Assembly: GCA_937951955.1 (NCBI GenBank)
Contig: CALGAD010000159.1
Span: forward strand, 1-30,264
DNA length: 30,264 bases
Direction of reading: 5' to 3'
DNA from: an uncultured Bacillaceae bacterium
GTDB taxonomy: Bacteria > Bacillota > Bacilli > Bacillales > Caldibacillaceae
The notes below the pieces were generated by a model. That model did not search any database, was not told where the DNA came from, and saw nothing but the letters and a program-made list of their open reading frames with translations. The translations under genes and the position numbers were made by a program. This document shows positions 14,821 through 23,307 of this stretch, one piece after another. Numbering within the stretch: position 1 is the stretch's first letter; the number at the start of each line of letters is the position of its first letter.

Positions 14821-14919
14821 TTTCAGCCATCTCCTTTATAGAAAATAGTCCACATACATGTAACCAATCTACTTTGAGTATACATGGTATTAAAATAGAA
14901 GTCATAATAAAACACTTTG

Positions 14920-14949
14920 AATCACGTGATTTATATATTAATATATTAA
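14920..14949. other. Two palindromes in the ylaL-ylaN spacer
   Basis: AATCACGTGATT (14920-14931) and TTAATATATTAA (14938-14949) are perfect 12-bp palindromes six bases apart, upstream of both divergent genes. They look like operator half-dimers, but I do not know a matching regulator. Confidence 0.4.
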
Positions 14950-14996
14950 TTAAGTGAGTAATTTTTCCAGTTTTAAAGTGGGAAATGTTTATATCC

Positions 14997-15025
14997 TTGC
15001 AATTTTCTAATATTGTGGATAGAAT
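14997..15025 (+). promoter_or_regulatory. ylaN promoter
   Basis: TTGCAA (14997-15002), 17-bp spacer, TAGAAT (15020-15025); transcription would begin near 15032, after the in-frame ATG at 15013, which rules that start out. Confidence 0.7.
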
Positions 15026-15060
15026 TTTATCAAATGGGTTTTCTAAAAGGGGGGATCGTG

Positions 15061-15342
15061 GTGGCACGTGATACACAGGTGGATCAAAGGGAGAAAGCCT
15101 ATCAATTATTGAAAAACGATGCGGATAAAATTATCAACTTAATTCAGGTTCAAATGGATAACTTAACCTTGCCCCAATGCCCGGTCTATGAAGATGTACT
15201 GGATACCCAGATGTATGGGTTATCCCGACAAATAAATTTTGCTGTCCGACTCAATTTGATTGATGAGGAAGACGGTAAAAGATTACTTGATTCGGTAGAA
15301 AAGAAGCTTTCCGATTTACACGAAGCAGCGATAAATAAATAA
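15061..15342 (+). CDS. ylaN: YlaN, small iron-homeostasis protein
   Basis: 93 residues, the same length as B. subtilis YlaN. Conserved blocks are VQMDNLTLPQCPVYEDVLDTQMYGLSR and FAVRLNLID..DGK..L. YlaN is essential for B. subtilis under some iron conditions, and work in staphylococci and Bacillus links it to Fe(II) binding and relief of Fur repression; that role is knowledge of the family, not visible here. GTG at 15061 follows the GGGGGG run (15049-15054) by six bases and gives the family length; GTG at 15058 is an alternative. Own promoter and terminator. Confidence 0.9.
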   Translation: MARDTQVDQREKAYQLLKNDADKIINLIQVQMDNLTLPQCPVYEDVLDTQMYGLSRQINFAVRLNLIDEEDGKRLLDSVEKKLSDLHEAAINK

Positions 15343-15350
15343 TGCGCATA

Positions 15351-15388
15351 AACTCAAACAGTTGTTCAACAATTGTTTGAGTTTTTTT
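15351..15388 (+). terminator. ylaN terminator
   Basis: AACTCAAACA (15351-15360) and TGTTTGAGTT form the stem with inner TTGT/ACAA pairing, ending in seven T (15382-15388). Confidence 0.9.
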
Positions 15389-15552
15389 GCACCATCGGGG
15401 CATGTACCGTTATGGATTTCCATTTTTTTACTATTGCCAGTTTGTGAAATTTTGCCAAAAGTTTATGCGCTACCTTCCCCGGCCATCTCCGTCACCCATA
15501 ATCTCCTCGTATGCACTTAGCTGAAAAAACCGTACATGCCTGGTTTCGTTAA

Positions 15553-15620
15553 TGTTATACTTAGTTTATAGCAAAAATTAGCAGGATTTTCCGGGAAGAG
15601 AGTGTAAAGATACGTTTACA
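15553..15620 (+). promoter_or_regulatory. Possible ftsW promoter and an 18-bp dyad
   Basis: TGTTATACT (15553-15561) is an extended -10 without a clear -35. Downstream, TGTAAA-GATACG-TTTACA (15603-15620) is an inverted repeat; its reverse strand begins TGTAAACG, like half a cre site, but lacks the distal CA. The rest of the 15389-15734 spacer shows nothing I can name. Confidence 0.35.
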
Positions 15621-15734
15621 ACGCTTAAGGAAAGAAATAAATAAATAGTATATCTCTATTAATAAAATATGCATCATATTTTAGCTAAAAAGTTGAAAAA
15701 ATATAACATATTATATAAGATTGGAAGAGAAGGA

Positions 15735-16919
15735 ATGGTAAAAAAGATATTAAAATCTTATGATTGGTCACTCCTTATCGTCTATTTGGCCCTGGCAATT
15801 TTCGGTGTCATCATGGTGTACAGTGCCAGTATGGTTACCGCCATCCAGGTGTACAATTTTGAGTCCAGCAGCTATTTTTTTGAAAGACAACTATCCCATT
15901 TGATTTTTTCTTTCGTTGTCTTTTTACTGGCAGCACTTGTTCCTTACCATATTTTAAAATGGAACAAAATTCTCGTTCCCCTCGTTTTCGGGATTATTTT
16001 GCTGCTTGCCGGTTTATTCTTTATCGGGCACAGTGCGAACAATGCGACAAGCTGGTTTAATTTTGGCTCGAGGAATTTCCAGCCTTCAGAATTGGCGAAA
16101 GTTGTAGTCATCATTTATCTTGCCGCGGTTTATTCTAAAAAGCAACGGTATATTAATAACTTCAATACTGGGGTTTTTCCGCCGATTCTCATACTGATCG
16201 TTATTTGTACACTAACAATTCTCCAACCGGATATCGGTACAGCGTTCATCATCTTCTGTACTGGAGCAATTGTCATTTTATGTTCAGGCATGAACGGAAA
16301 AACTTTACTGCGCCTAGTTCTTGTCGGTATGTTAGCCATGGCTGTACTGTCTCCGTTTATTTATTTGAATAAAGAAAAAGTATTTACCGAAAATCGCCTG
16401 GGCAGGCTGTACAGTTATGTCGATCCGTTTGAATATGCACAGGCTGAAGGCCATCAGCTTGTTAACTCCTATCTGGCAATCGGGCACGGTGGTTTAAAAG
16501 GAGTTGGCCTCGGAAAAAGTGTTCAGAAGCTCGGATATCTACCAGAAGCGCACACTGATTTCATCATGGCCATTATTGCCGAGGAATTAGGTGCTATCGG
16601 CGTTTTATTCGTCATCGGCGGACTCGGTTACCTTGTATTAAAAGGGTTTTATATCGGGATGAGGTGCAGGGATCCTTTTGGAAGTTTACTCGCCTTCGGG
16701 ATCTCGGGGATGATAGGTATACAAACGTTTATCAATTTAGGTGGAGTATGCGGACTCATACCGATTACCGGGGTTACATTGCCTTTTATTAGTTACGGTG
16801 GTTCCTCACTTCTATTCCTATCTGGATCCCTGGGGATATTAATGAACGTGGCGATGTTTACGAATTATGATAGAAAATACAAAAATCCCGATAAAAAACC
16901 TGAAGTTTTACCTTTGTAA
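15735..16919 (+). CDS. ftsW: Division septum peptidoglycan polymerase FtsW
   Basis: 394-residue SEDS-family membrane protein with about ten hydrophobic segments. It polymerises lipid II at the division site together with a class B penicillin-binding protein. Family landmarks: NFGSRNFQPSELAKV, LQPDIGTA, the extracellular LGYLPEAHTDFI, GGVCGLIPITGVTLPFISYGGSSLL near the C terminus. Position between ylaN and pyc matches B. subtilis ftsW rather than rodA or spoVE. I chose ATG 15735 (MVKKILKSYDWSLL), which fits the family N terminus and has AAGAGAAGG before it; the in-frame ATG at 15669 would add 22 basic residues with no ribosome-binding site. Confidence 0.93.
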   Translation: MVKKILKSYDWSLLIVYLALAIFGVIMVYSASMVTAIQVYNFESSSYFFERQLSHLIFSFVVFLLAALVPYHILKWNKILVPLVFGIILLLAGLFFIGHSANNATSWFNFGSRNFQPSELAKVVVIIYLAAVYSKKQRYINNFNTGVFPPILILIVICTLTILQPDIGTAFIIFCTGAIVILCSGMNGKTLLRLVLVGMLAMAVLSPFIYLNKEKVFTENRLGRLYSYVDPFEYAQAEGHQLVNSYLAIGHGGLKGVGLGKSVQKLGYLPEAHTDFIMAIIAEELGAIGVLFVIGGLGYLVLKGFYIGMRCRDPFGSLLAFGISGMIGIQTFINLGGVCGLIPITGVTLPFISYGGSSLLFLSGSLGILMNVAMFTNYDRKYKNPDKKPEVLPL

Positions 16920-16986
16920 TTTTCCTGAGCAATAAATGGGAGAATTTTTTCCTGGGAAAAATTTATACAGTTAGGAGTGGAGTCAT

Positions 16987-19900
16987 TTGCGTAAAATAAG
17001 GAAATTACTGGCTGCCAATCGTGGCGAAATTGCCATCCGTATTTTTCGGGCCTGTACCGATTTAGGTATCCGTACGGTCGCCATTTATTCCAGAGAAGAT
17101 TCCGGTTCCTATCATCGGTATAAGGCAGATGAGGCGTATCTTGTTGGTGAAGGAAAAAAGCCGACGGAAGCTTATTTAGATATTGAAGATATCATTCGGA
17201 TTGCCAAAGAAAATGATGTGGATGCGATCCACCCTGGATATGGGTTTTTATCGGAAAATATCGAATTCGCAAGACGATGTGAGGAAGAAGGCATTTTATT
17301 TATCGGCCCCCGCCCCGAGCAACTGGAAATTTTTGGGGATAAGGTCAAGGCACGTTTACAGGCGGAAAAATCGAATATCCCGATTATTCCGGGACGGCCT
17401 GTTAAGTCCGTTCAAGATATCAAAGCGTTTGCGCAAGAATGCGGTTATCCGCTGATAATAAAAGCTTCCCTTGGCGGTGGAGGTCGCGGCATGCGCATTA
17501 TCCGAAGCGAAGAGGAAATTGCTGAAAATCTCCGCGTTGCGCAATCCGAAGCCAGGACATCATTTGGAAGTGATGAGGTATATGTAGAAAAATATCTGGA
17601 TCGACCGAAGCATATTGAAGTGCAAATTCTCGCGGATCACCACGGGAATATCGTTCATCTGTTTGAGCGGGATTGTTCCGTGCAGCGTCGCCATCAGAAA
17701 TTAGTCGAGGTCGCACCAAGTGTTTCGCTTTCCGATGAACTCAGACAGGATATTTGTGATGCTGCAGTTAAAATCATGAAAGATGTCGGCTTCACAAATG
17801 CCGGGACCGTAGAATTCCTCGTATCCGGGGATGAGTTTTATTTCATTGAAGTCAATCCCCGTATTCAAGTTGAGCATACGATTACCGAGTTGATTACGGG
17901 AATCGATATTGTACAATCGCAAATTTTAATTGCTGAAGGTCACGAACTTCACGGTGAAAAAATGGGCATACCGAAACAGAACAATATCACGACTAGAGGT
18001 TATGCGATCCAGTGCCGGATTACTTCCGAAGATCCTCTCAATAATTTTATGCCCGATACCGGAAAAATCACCGTATACCGGTCCAGTGGCGGATTTGGGG
18101 TTCGTTTGGATGTCGGCAATGCTTTCCAGGGAGCCGTCATCTCCCCGTATTATGATTCCTTGCTCGTTAAAGTGTCCACCTGGGGCATGACGTTTGAAAA
18201 TGCCGCCCGGAAAATGGTGCGCACGCTCCAGGAGTTCCGAATTCGGGGAATTAAGACGAACATTCCGTTTTTAGTCAATGTGATTCAGCATGAGAAATTT
18301 ATAACTGGTGAAAATGATACATCTTTCGTTGATGAAACGCCGGAATTATTTGAGTTTCCGGTGAGTCAGGACCGGGCAACCAAACTGTTGACTTATATCG
18401 GTGATATCGTCGTTAACGGTTTTCCCGGAATCGGTAAAGTGAATAAACCGGTATTTCCTGAACCGCGCACACCAAAAGTCGAAAACAAAGCCCTTCCGCC
18501 GGCGGGTACAAAACAAATACTGGATAGGGAAGGGCCGGACGGGCTAGTCAACTGGATTAAACAGCAAAAAAATGTTTTACTCACGGATACGACCTTCAGG
18601 GATGCCCATCAATCGTTGCTCGCCACCCGGGTGCGTAGCTATGATATGTTAAAAATTAGCCAGGCTACCGCCCATTTATTACCGAACCTCTTTTCCTTAG
18701 AGATGTGGGGTGGAGCGACCTTTGATGTGAGCTATCGCTTTTTAAGAGAAGATCCGTGGCAGCGACTAAAGGAACTGCGCCAAAACATCCCGAATGTTCT
18801 TTTTCAAATGTTGTTCCGCGGTTCCAACGCTGTAGGTTATAAAAATTATCCGGATAATGTTATTCGTGAATTTGCCCGTCTATCTGCCGAGGCTGGAATT
18901 GATGTATTCCGCATCTTTGATAGTTTGAACTGGGTGAAAGGGATGGAGGTTGCCATCCAGGCGGTTCGTGATACAGGGAAAATTGTAGAAGCAACCATTT
19001 GTTACACCGGGGATATTCTCGATCCAGCCCGGTCGAAATATGATCTGAAATATCATGTTGATTTGGCAAAGGAACTGGAGGCACAGGGGGCCCATATTTT
19101 AGCCATTAAAGATATGGCCGGTCTTTTAAAACCGGAAGCGGCATATCGGCTTGTCGCTGAATTAAAGGAACATATCGACATCCCTATCCATCTGCATACT
19201 CATGATACGAGCGGAAACGGCATTTATACGTATGTAAAAGCGATTGAAGCGGGTGTGGATATCGTCGATACGGCGATCAGTTCCATGGCGGGATTCACCT
19301 CCCAGCCGAGTGCCAGCACGCTGTTTTACGCGCTGGAGGGTTCAGAACGAACGGTCAATGTCGATATCCAATCTTTAAATGAATTGAGTAAATACTGGGA
19401 GGATGTGCGGGAATATTACGGGCCGTTTGAAAGTGGCATGAAAGCACCGCTCCCAGAAGTATATGATTTTGAAATGCCTGGCGGGCAGTATAGTAATCTT
19501 CAGCAACAGGCAAAAGCGGTTGGTCTTCTCCATCGCTGGGATGAAGTTAAAGATATGTACCGCAGGGTCAATTTGCTTTTCGGTGATATTGTCAAAGTCA
19601 CGCCATCATCCAAAGTGGTTGGCGATATGGCACTCTTTATGGTTCAAAATGATTTAACGGAAGAAGATGTGCTGAATAAAGGTGAACAGATTAATTTCCC
19701 GAATTCAGTTGTGGAATTTTTCCAGGGGTATATCGGAATTCCCCATGGCGGATTCCCCGAACGATTACAAAAGGTTGTTTTAAAGGGGCGGGAAGTTTTG
19801 CCGGACCGGGCCGGAAAATTATTGGAGCCTGTTCGTTTCGATGAAATTAAGGATCAGTTACGCCCGGTAATGAATCGGGGACCGTCCGATTATGATGCGA

Positions 19901-20415
19901 TCTCTTATGCCCTGTATCCGGATGTCTTTCTGGATTATCTAAAAAGTGTCGATCGTTACGGTGATTTGTCTGTCGTTGATACCCCGACCTTCTTATACGG
20001 ACTTCGTATCGGGGAGACGCTGGCAGTTGAAATCGAAAAAGGGAAAACATTAATTATTAAACTCGTCTCCATCGGGCAAGTGCAAAAAGATGGCACTCGC
20101 ATCGTTTACTTTGAATTAAACGGTCAGCCTCGGGAAGTAACGATCAAAGATTTCAGTGTAGAAAGTGAAGTCGTTGAAAATCCGAAGGCTGATCCGCAAA
20201 ATGAATATCATGTCGGGGCCACGATGCCGGGAAGCGTGGTAAAAGTTTTAGTGGAAAAAGGAGATAAAGTTAAACAGGGAGATCATTTAATGATCACGGA
20301 AGCAATGAAAATGGAGACAACAATCCAGGCACCGATATCGGGTATTGTGGAAGAGATATATGTAAAAGAAGGAGATTCGATTAAACAGGGCGATTTATTA
20401 ATTGAATTAAAATAG
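16987..20415 (+). CDS. pyc: Pyruvate carboxylase
   Basis: 1142 residues, the full multidomain biotin enzyme that carboxylates pyruvate to oxaloacetate with ATP and bicarbonate, replenishing the TCA cycle. Biotin carboxylase domain about 1-455 (LLAANRGEIAIRIFRA opening, ATP-grasp loop SLGGGGRGMRI, EVNPRIQVEHT); carboxyltransferase about 535-800 (LLTDTTFRDAHQSLLATRVR, with HLHTHDTSGN metal-binding histidines); allosteric/tetramerisation region; biotin carrier domain at the C terminus with the biotinyl lysine K1108 in EAMKMET. Start TTG at 16987 after AGGAGTGGAG. It lies 67 nt after ftsW with no clear terminator between them, so some read-through is possible. Acetyl-CoA made by the PDH encoded nearby is the usual activator of this enzyme. 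Confidence 0.97.
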   Translation: MRKIRKLLAANRGEIAIRIFRACTDLGIRTVAIYSREDSGSYHRYKADEAYLVGEGKKPTEAYLDIEDIIRIAKENDVDAIHPGYGFLSENIEFARRCEEEGILFIGPRPEQLEIFGDKVKARLQAEKSNIPIIPGRPVKSVQDIKAFAQECGYPLIIKASLGGGGRGMRIIRSEEEIAENLRVAQSEARTSFGSDEVYVEKYLDRPKHIEVQILADHHGNIVHLFERDCSVQRRHQKLVEVAPSVSLSDELRQDICDAAVKIMKDVGFTNAGTVEFLVSGDEFYFIEVNPRIQVEHTITELITGIDIVQSQILIAEGHELHGEKMGIPKQNNITTRGYAIQCRITSEDPLNNFMPDTGKITVYRSSGGFGVRLDVGNAFQGAVISPYYDSLLVKVSTWGMTFENAARKMVRTLQEFRIRGIKTNIPFLVNVIQHEKFITGENDTSFVDETPELFEFPVSQDRATKLLTYIGDIVVNGFPGIGKVNKPVFPEPRTPKVENKALPPAGTKQILDREGPDGLVNWIKQQKNVLLTDTTFRDAHQSLLATRVRSYDMLKISQATAHLLPNLFSLEMWGGATFDVSYRFLREDPWQRLKELRQNIPNVLFQMLFRGSNAVGYKNYPDNVIREFARLSAEAGIDVFRIFDSLNWVKGMEVAIQAVRDTGKIVEATICYTGDILDPARSKYDLKYHVDLAKELEAQGAHILAIKDMAGLLKPEAAYRLVAELKEHIDIPIHLHTHDTSGNGIYTYVKAIEAGVDIVDTAISSMAGFTSQPSASTLFYALEGSERTVNVDIQSLNELSKYWEDVREYYGPFESGMKAPLPEVYDFEMPGGQYSNLQQQAKAVGLLHRWDEVKDMYRRVNLLFGDIVKVTPSSKVVGDMALFMVQNDLTEEDVLNKGEQINFPNSVVEFFQGYIGIPHGGFPERLQKVVLKGREVLPDRAGKLLEPVRFDEIKDQLRPVMNRGPSDYDAISYALYPDVFLDYLKSVDRYGDLSVVDTPTFLYGLRIGETLAVEIEKGKTLIIKLVSIGQVQKDGTRIVYFELNGQPREVTIKDFSVESEVVENPKADPQNEYHVGATMPGSVVKVLVEKGDKVKQGDHLMITEAMKMETTIQAPISGIVEEIYVKEGDSIKQGDLLIELK

Positions 20416-20425
20416 TTTTGTACAG

Positions 20426-20472
20426 GAGCTGTCCAGCATGCTGAAATATGCATGATGGACAGCTCTTTTTTT
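20426..20472 (+). terminator. pyc terminator
   Basis: GAGCTGTCCA (20426-20435) pairs with TGGACAGCTC (ending 20465), extended by GCATG/CATGC pairs; seven T follow. Confidence 0.9.
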
Positions 20473-20655
20473 CATTTCACTAATGATATCGAGAAATATT
20501 AAATGAGAAAATATGAACTTAATTGATAATATCAAAAGTGTTTATAGTAAAAATGTAATAAGGTCTTTAACTATGTATTTACTTTTTTAAAGTGTAAAAG
20601 CTTTAAAACAAGCGTTTTTTCGACATTTTGTCACAAAGTTTTGCTTTTAGTAGAG

Positions 20656-20683
20656 TTGACATGATTCGTTTATTGGTTATAAT
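20656..20683 (+). promoter_or_regulatory. Promoter of the manganese catalase gene
   Basis: TTGACA (20656-20661), 16-bp spacer and TATAAT (20678-20683), both perfect hexamers. The 20473-20655 stretch upstream holds no gene; it contains TTTTGTCACA at about 20624, repeated in the ctaA-ctaB spacer. Confidence 0.8.
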
Positions 20684-20693
20684 AAAAACTAGA

Positions 20694-20708
20694 TGATAAT
20701 TATTATAA
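20694..20708. promoter_or_regulatory. PerR box over the transcription start
   Basis: The 15-mer TGATAATTATTATAA matches the PerR consensus TTATAATNATTATAA at all but one defined position. It lies ten bases after the -10, where a bound repressor would block initiation. PerR releases DNA when its Fe(II) centre is oxidised by peroxide. Confidence 0.7.
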
Positions 20709-20730
20709 ATTAATGAAAGGGGTAGATTGG

Positions 20731-21630
20731 ATGTTTAAGCGTTATAACAGGCTTCCAATTGAGTTGCCGAAACCGGAGCATGCCGATCCTAATGCTGCAG
20801 CTGCTGTACAGGAGCTCTTAGGTGGCCGTTTTGGTGAGATGTCCACATTGAACAACTATTTGTTCCAGTCCTTCAATTTCAGGGAGAAAAAGAAGTTCAA
20901 ACCTTTCTATGATCTTGTGGCCAGCATTACTGCAGAAGAAGTTGGTCACGTCGAATTAGTATCCAATACGGTCAATTTACTGTTAACAGGATCGACAGAA
21001 GCAGACGCCCCTGATAAAAAACCGCTTGAAAAAGGTAAAGACTCGAGAAATACGTATCATTTTATCGATACAGCCCAAACAGCCAAGCCGTTCGATTCCA
21101 TGGGCAGACCGTGGACAGGCGATTATGTATTTAACAGCGGTAACCTCTTACTAGATCTACTCCACAACTTCTTCTTAGAAATTGGTGCAAGAACCCATAA
21201 AATGCGGGTCTACGAAATGACCGATAACCCGGTAGCCCTTGAAATGATTGGTTATCTCCTCGTCCGTGGCGGCGTACATACGGTCGCCTATGCCAAAGCT
21301 ATTGAAAAAATAACCGGCATTGACCTCACGAAGATGTTGCCAATTCCAAGCCTCGATAACTCCAAGTTTGACTATGCAAGAAAATATCAAGAAATGGGCT
21401 GGCACCGTCGTCTCTATACATGGAGCGATACGGATTACGAGGATATTGCCCAAATCTGGACAGGTACCCATCCGGACGACGGTTCCGAAGTTGAAGTCAT
21501 CAAAGGCGCTCCGGAAGGCTATCCAATTCCAGATCTGCCGTCTGTTGATGAGGAATTTGCACCGGGTATTGATCCGGAAGATTTTGAAAAGATTTATCAA
21601 CGCCTTAAGGATGCTGCAAATATTCGTTAA
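20731..21630 (+). CDS. Manganese (non-heme) catalase
   Basis: 299 residues. A four-helix ferritin-like bundle with a dimanganese site that disproportionates hydrogen peroxide. The five ligands of the family are all present: E36, E70, H73 (ITAEEVGHVE), E150 (FFLEIGARTHK) and H183 (RGGVHTVAYAKAIE). The spacings E70-H73 (3) and E150-H183 (33) equal those of the Lactobacillus plantarum enzyme as I recall it. No signal peptide, so cytoplasmic. ATG 20731 follows AAAGGGG by eight bases; the ATG at 20713 lies before that site. Single-gene unit with a strong promoter, a PerR-type operator and its own terminator. In B. subtilis no such gene lies between pyc and ctaA, so this is an insertion in the shared gene order. 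Confidence 0.92.
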   Translation: MFKRYNRLPIELPKPEHADPNAAAAVQELLGGRFGEMSTLNNYLFQSFNFREKKKFKPFYDLVASITAEEVGHVELVSNTVNLLLTGSTEADAPDKKPLEKGKDSRNTYHFIDTAQTAKPFDSMGRPWTGDYVFNSGNLLLDLLHNFFLEIGARTHKMRVYEMTDNPVALEMIGYLLVRGGVHTVAYAKAIEKITGIDLTKMLPIPSLDNSKFDYARKYQEMGWHRRLYTWSDTDYEDIAQIWTGTHPDDGSEVEVIKGAPEGYPIPDLPSVDEEFAPGIDPEDFEKIYQRLKDAANIR

Positions 21631-21641
21631 TCAAAAAGCGG

Positions 21642-21680
21642 ATAGTCCAGATGTCCAAAAAAGGACGTCTGGACTATTTT
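21642..21680 (+). terminator. Catalase gene terminator
   Basis: ATAGTCCAGA (21642-21651) pairs with TCTGGACTAT, plus inner GTCC/GGAC, then TTTT. The remainder of 21681-21931 holds no gene I can support. Confidence 0.85.
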
Positions 21681-21931
21681 TATCGTTGAAGAGATGTGCT
21701 TTTTTTAAAACAAAATAGTACTTGTAGAAAAAGGCCAAGAACGACTGTACAAGCGAACAAGATTTCCGGGATAGATTGCAAAATAAAAGGCAGGAACGTT
21801 CATCTTTAAAAAAATATGAATTGAATAACTTACCGGCAGCAGAGATTCACAACAGAGATTGTTCCCTGGGGTTTATGAGGATGCACAGAGAAGATGGAAA
21901 GACCGAAGCGATTTTTACTTTGGACAGCATG

Positions 21932-21967
21932 AAAAAAGGGGGATTCGGACTTTTCCCGATACCCCCC
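21932..21967 (-). terminator. ctaA terminator
   Basis: On the minus strand GGGGG-ta-TCGGG is followed by loop AAAAG and a complementary TCCGA-at-CCCCC, then six T. It lies 30 nt after the ctaA stop. Confidence 0.85.
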
Positions 21968-21996
21968 TATGGAGTTGAGGATGAACTATGCTTAAT

Positions 21997-22965
21997 CTAG
22001 GAAATCGATGCTTGCTCTTCAGAGGTGGAAGTACGTTCGTTAACGTACAGAGTAACGGGTGTTTGCTGATTGCGGTAGATTAACAGGACCATGTAGCTCA
22101 AAACGCCGAATAGACATGTGATAAATAAGGCATGCAAAAGGGAAATGTAAAGGTTTAAGCCGCTAAAAATCACGAAGGCACCCGAGATCACTTGCATGGT
22201 AATGAGAGCAGCATTTAGCAGCCATCCGTAATAAATGACCCGGTTCGCTCTGTAATGACGGAAAACCTGAATGAACATGTATATGATCCAGAGGAACAGC
22301 AATCCTGCTAAAAATCGGTGCCCCATCTGTACCCATTCGTAAAAATTCATCGGCAGACCAATCTGATCATTGCGGCAAAAGGGCCAGTCGGGACAGATCA
22401 TGCTCGCATCCACATGGCGGACTAATGCACCGGAATAAATCACAATGAAACTGAAAATCGTGATCCCGATCGTATGAAACTTGTACCGGTTGTCGTAATG
22501 AAAATTCCTTGTATTCCACTTTTTATCCAGTTCAAAGATAAATAGTGTCAGTAAAAATATTGCTGCAAAAGAAATCAGTGATATACCGAAATGAAGGGCG
22601 AGGAAAAAATCCGATTGATCCCATAGCACTGTAGCCGCCCCGATCAAGCTCTGGAGGATTAAAAAGACAATGCCGAGAACGACAAGAAACTTTGTTTCCC
22701 GATAATGACCGATTTCCTTCCAGCATAAATAAGCTAAAACAATAACAATAATCGCAACTACACCTGTTGTGATTCGGTGCATGGCCTCGAAAACCGTTTC
22801 CATCGTTATTTCATCAGGGATTATCTGATCATGACAGAGGGGCCAGGACGTCCCACAGCCATCACCTGATTCAGTTTTCGTAACCAGGGCACCACCAAGA
22901 ATTAAAACGATCATACCGATGGTCGCTGTTAAGGCGAGCCATTTTAACGACGGTCGCAACTGCAA
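21997..22965 (-). CDS. ctaA: Heme A synthase
   Basis: 322-residue membrane protein with eight predicted helices in two homologous halves. It oxidises the C8 methyl of heme O to a formyl group, giving heme A for the cytochrome oxidase encoded next to it. Four conserved heme-ligand histidines are H63 (EAMHR), H125 (ALHFG), H216 (QMGHR) and H278 (LLHAL). Extracytoplasmic cysteine pairs are C37/C44 and C191/C197, as in the Bacillus type. Start TTG at 22963-22965 after AGAGGGTGA. A TATAAT on the minus strand (23028-23033) is a likely -10. The C-terminal 25 residues are polar and longer than in B. subtilis. Divergent from ctaB as in B. subtilis. Confidence 0.95.
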   Translation of the reverse strand: MQLRPSLKWLALTATIGMIVLILGGALVTKTESGDGCGTSWPLCHDQIIPDEITMETVFEAMHRITTGVVAIIVIVLAYLCWKEIGHYRETKFLVVLGIVFLILQSLIGAATVLWDQSDFFLALHFGISLISFAAIFLLTLFIFELDKKWNTRNFHYDNRYKFHTIGITIFSFIVIYSGALVRHVDASMICPDWPFCRNDQIGLPMNFYEWVQMGHRFLAGLLFLWIIYMFIQVFRHYRANRVIYYGWLLNAALITMQVISGAFVIFSGLNLYISLLHALFITCLFGVLSYMVLLIYRNQQTPVTLYVNERTSTSEEQASIS

Positions 22966-23100
22966 TTATGTCACCCTCTTAACAATGTTCTTCACTTGAC
23001 AATTCCACAAAGTTTATTTTCAAAATTATTATAGTAAATAATCTAGAGAAAAGGAAATAAATTAAAATAATTATAAAAAATAAAATGTTGAAAACCGTCG

Positions 23101-23122
23101 TTTTGTCACATTTTAGACAAAA
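23101..23122. promoter_or_regulatory. Inverted repeat in the ctaA-ctaB spacer
   Basis: TTTTGTC (23101-23107) and GACAAAA (23116-23122) are exact complements eight bases apart, roughly 70 bp from the ctaA -10 and 45 bp before a TATAAT (23167-23172) facing ctaB. Position suits a shared regulator; ResD acts on these genes in B. subtilis, but its motif is not clearly this one. The rest of the 340-bp spacer is very AT-rich. Confidence 0.4.
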
Positions 23123-23307
23123 ATTAGTCAAAATCATTTAACAAAAAATATTTATTTATGTTTTAATATAATTTAGAGAATTATAAAAACGATTACAGCC
23201 ATAAAAATCTGACAATTCCTTTAACTCGACCCTTAATAATAGATATCTTTGTCGTAATTTTGTATAGTAATAGTAACGGTTTTTTCATTGTATAAGGGGT
23301 GGAGTTA

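Noticed and set aside
15603..15620. cre (CcpA) site before ftsW
   Set aside because: Only the TGTAAACG half fits; the distal CA of the consensus is missing, so kept only as an unnamed dyad.
21776..22000. 74-codon plus-strand frame between the catalase and ctaA genes
   Set aside because: Starts at TTG with no ribosome-binding site, contains the ctaA terminator and overlaps the end of ctaA.
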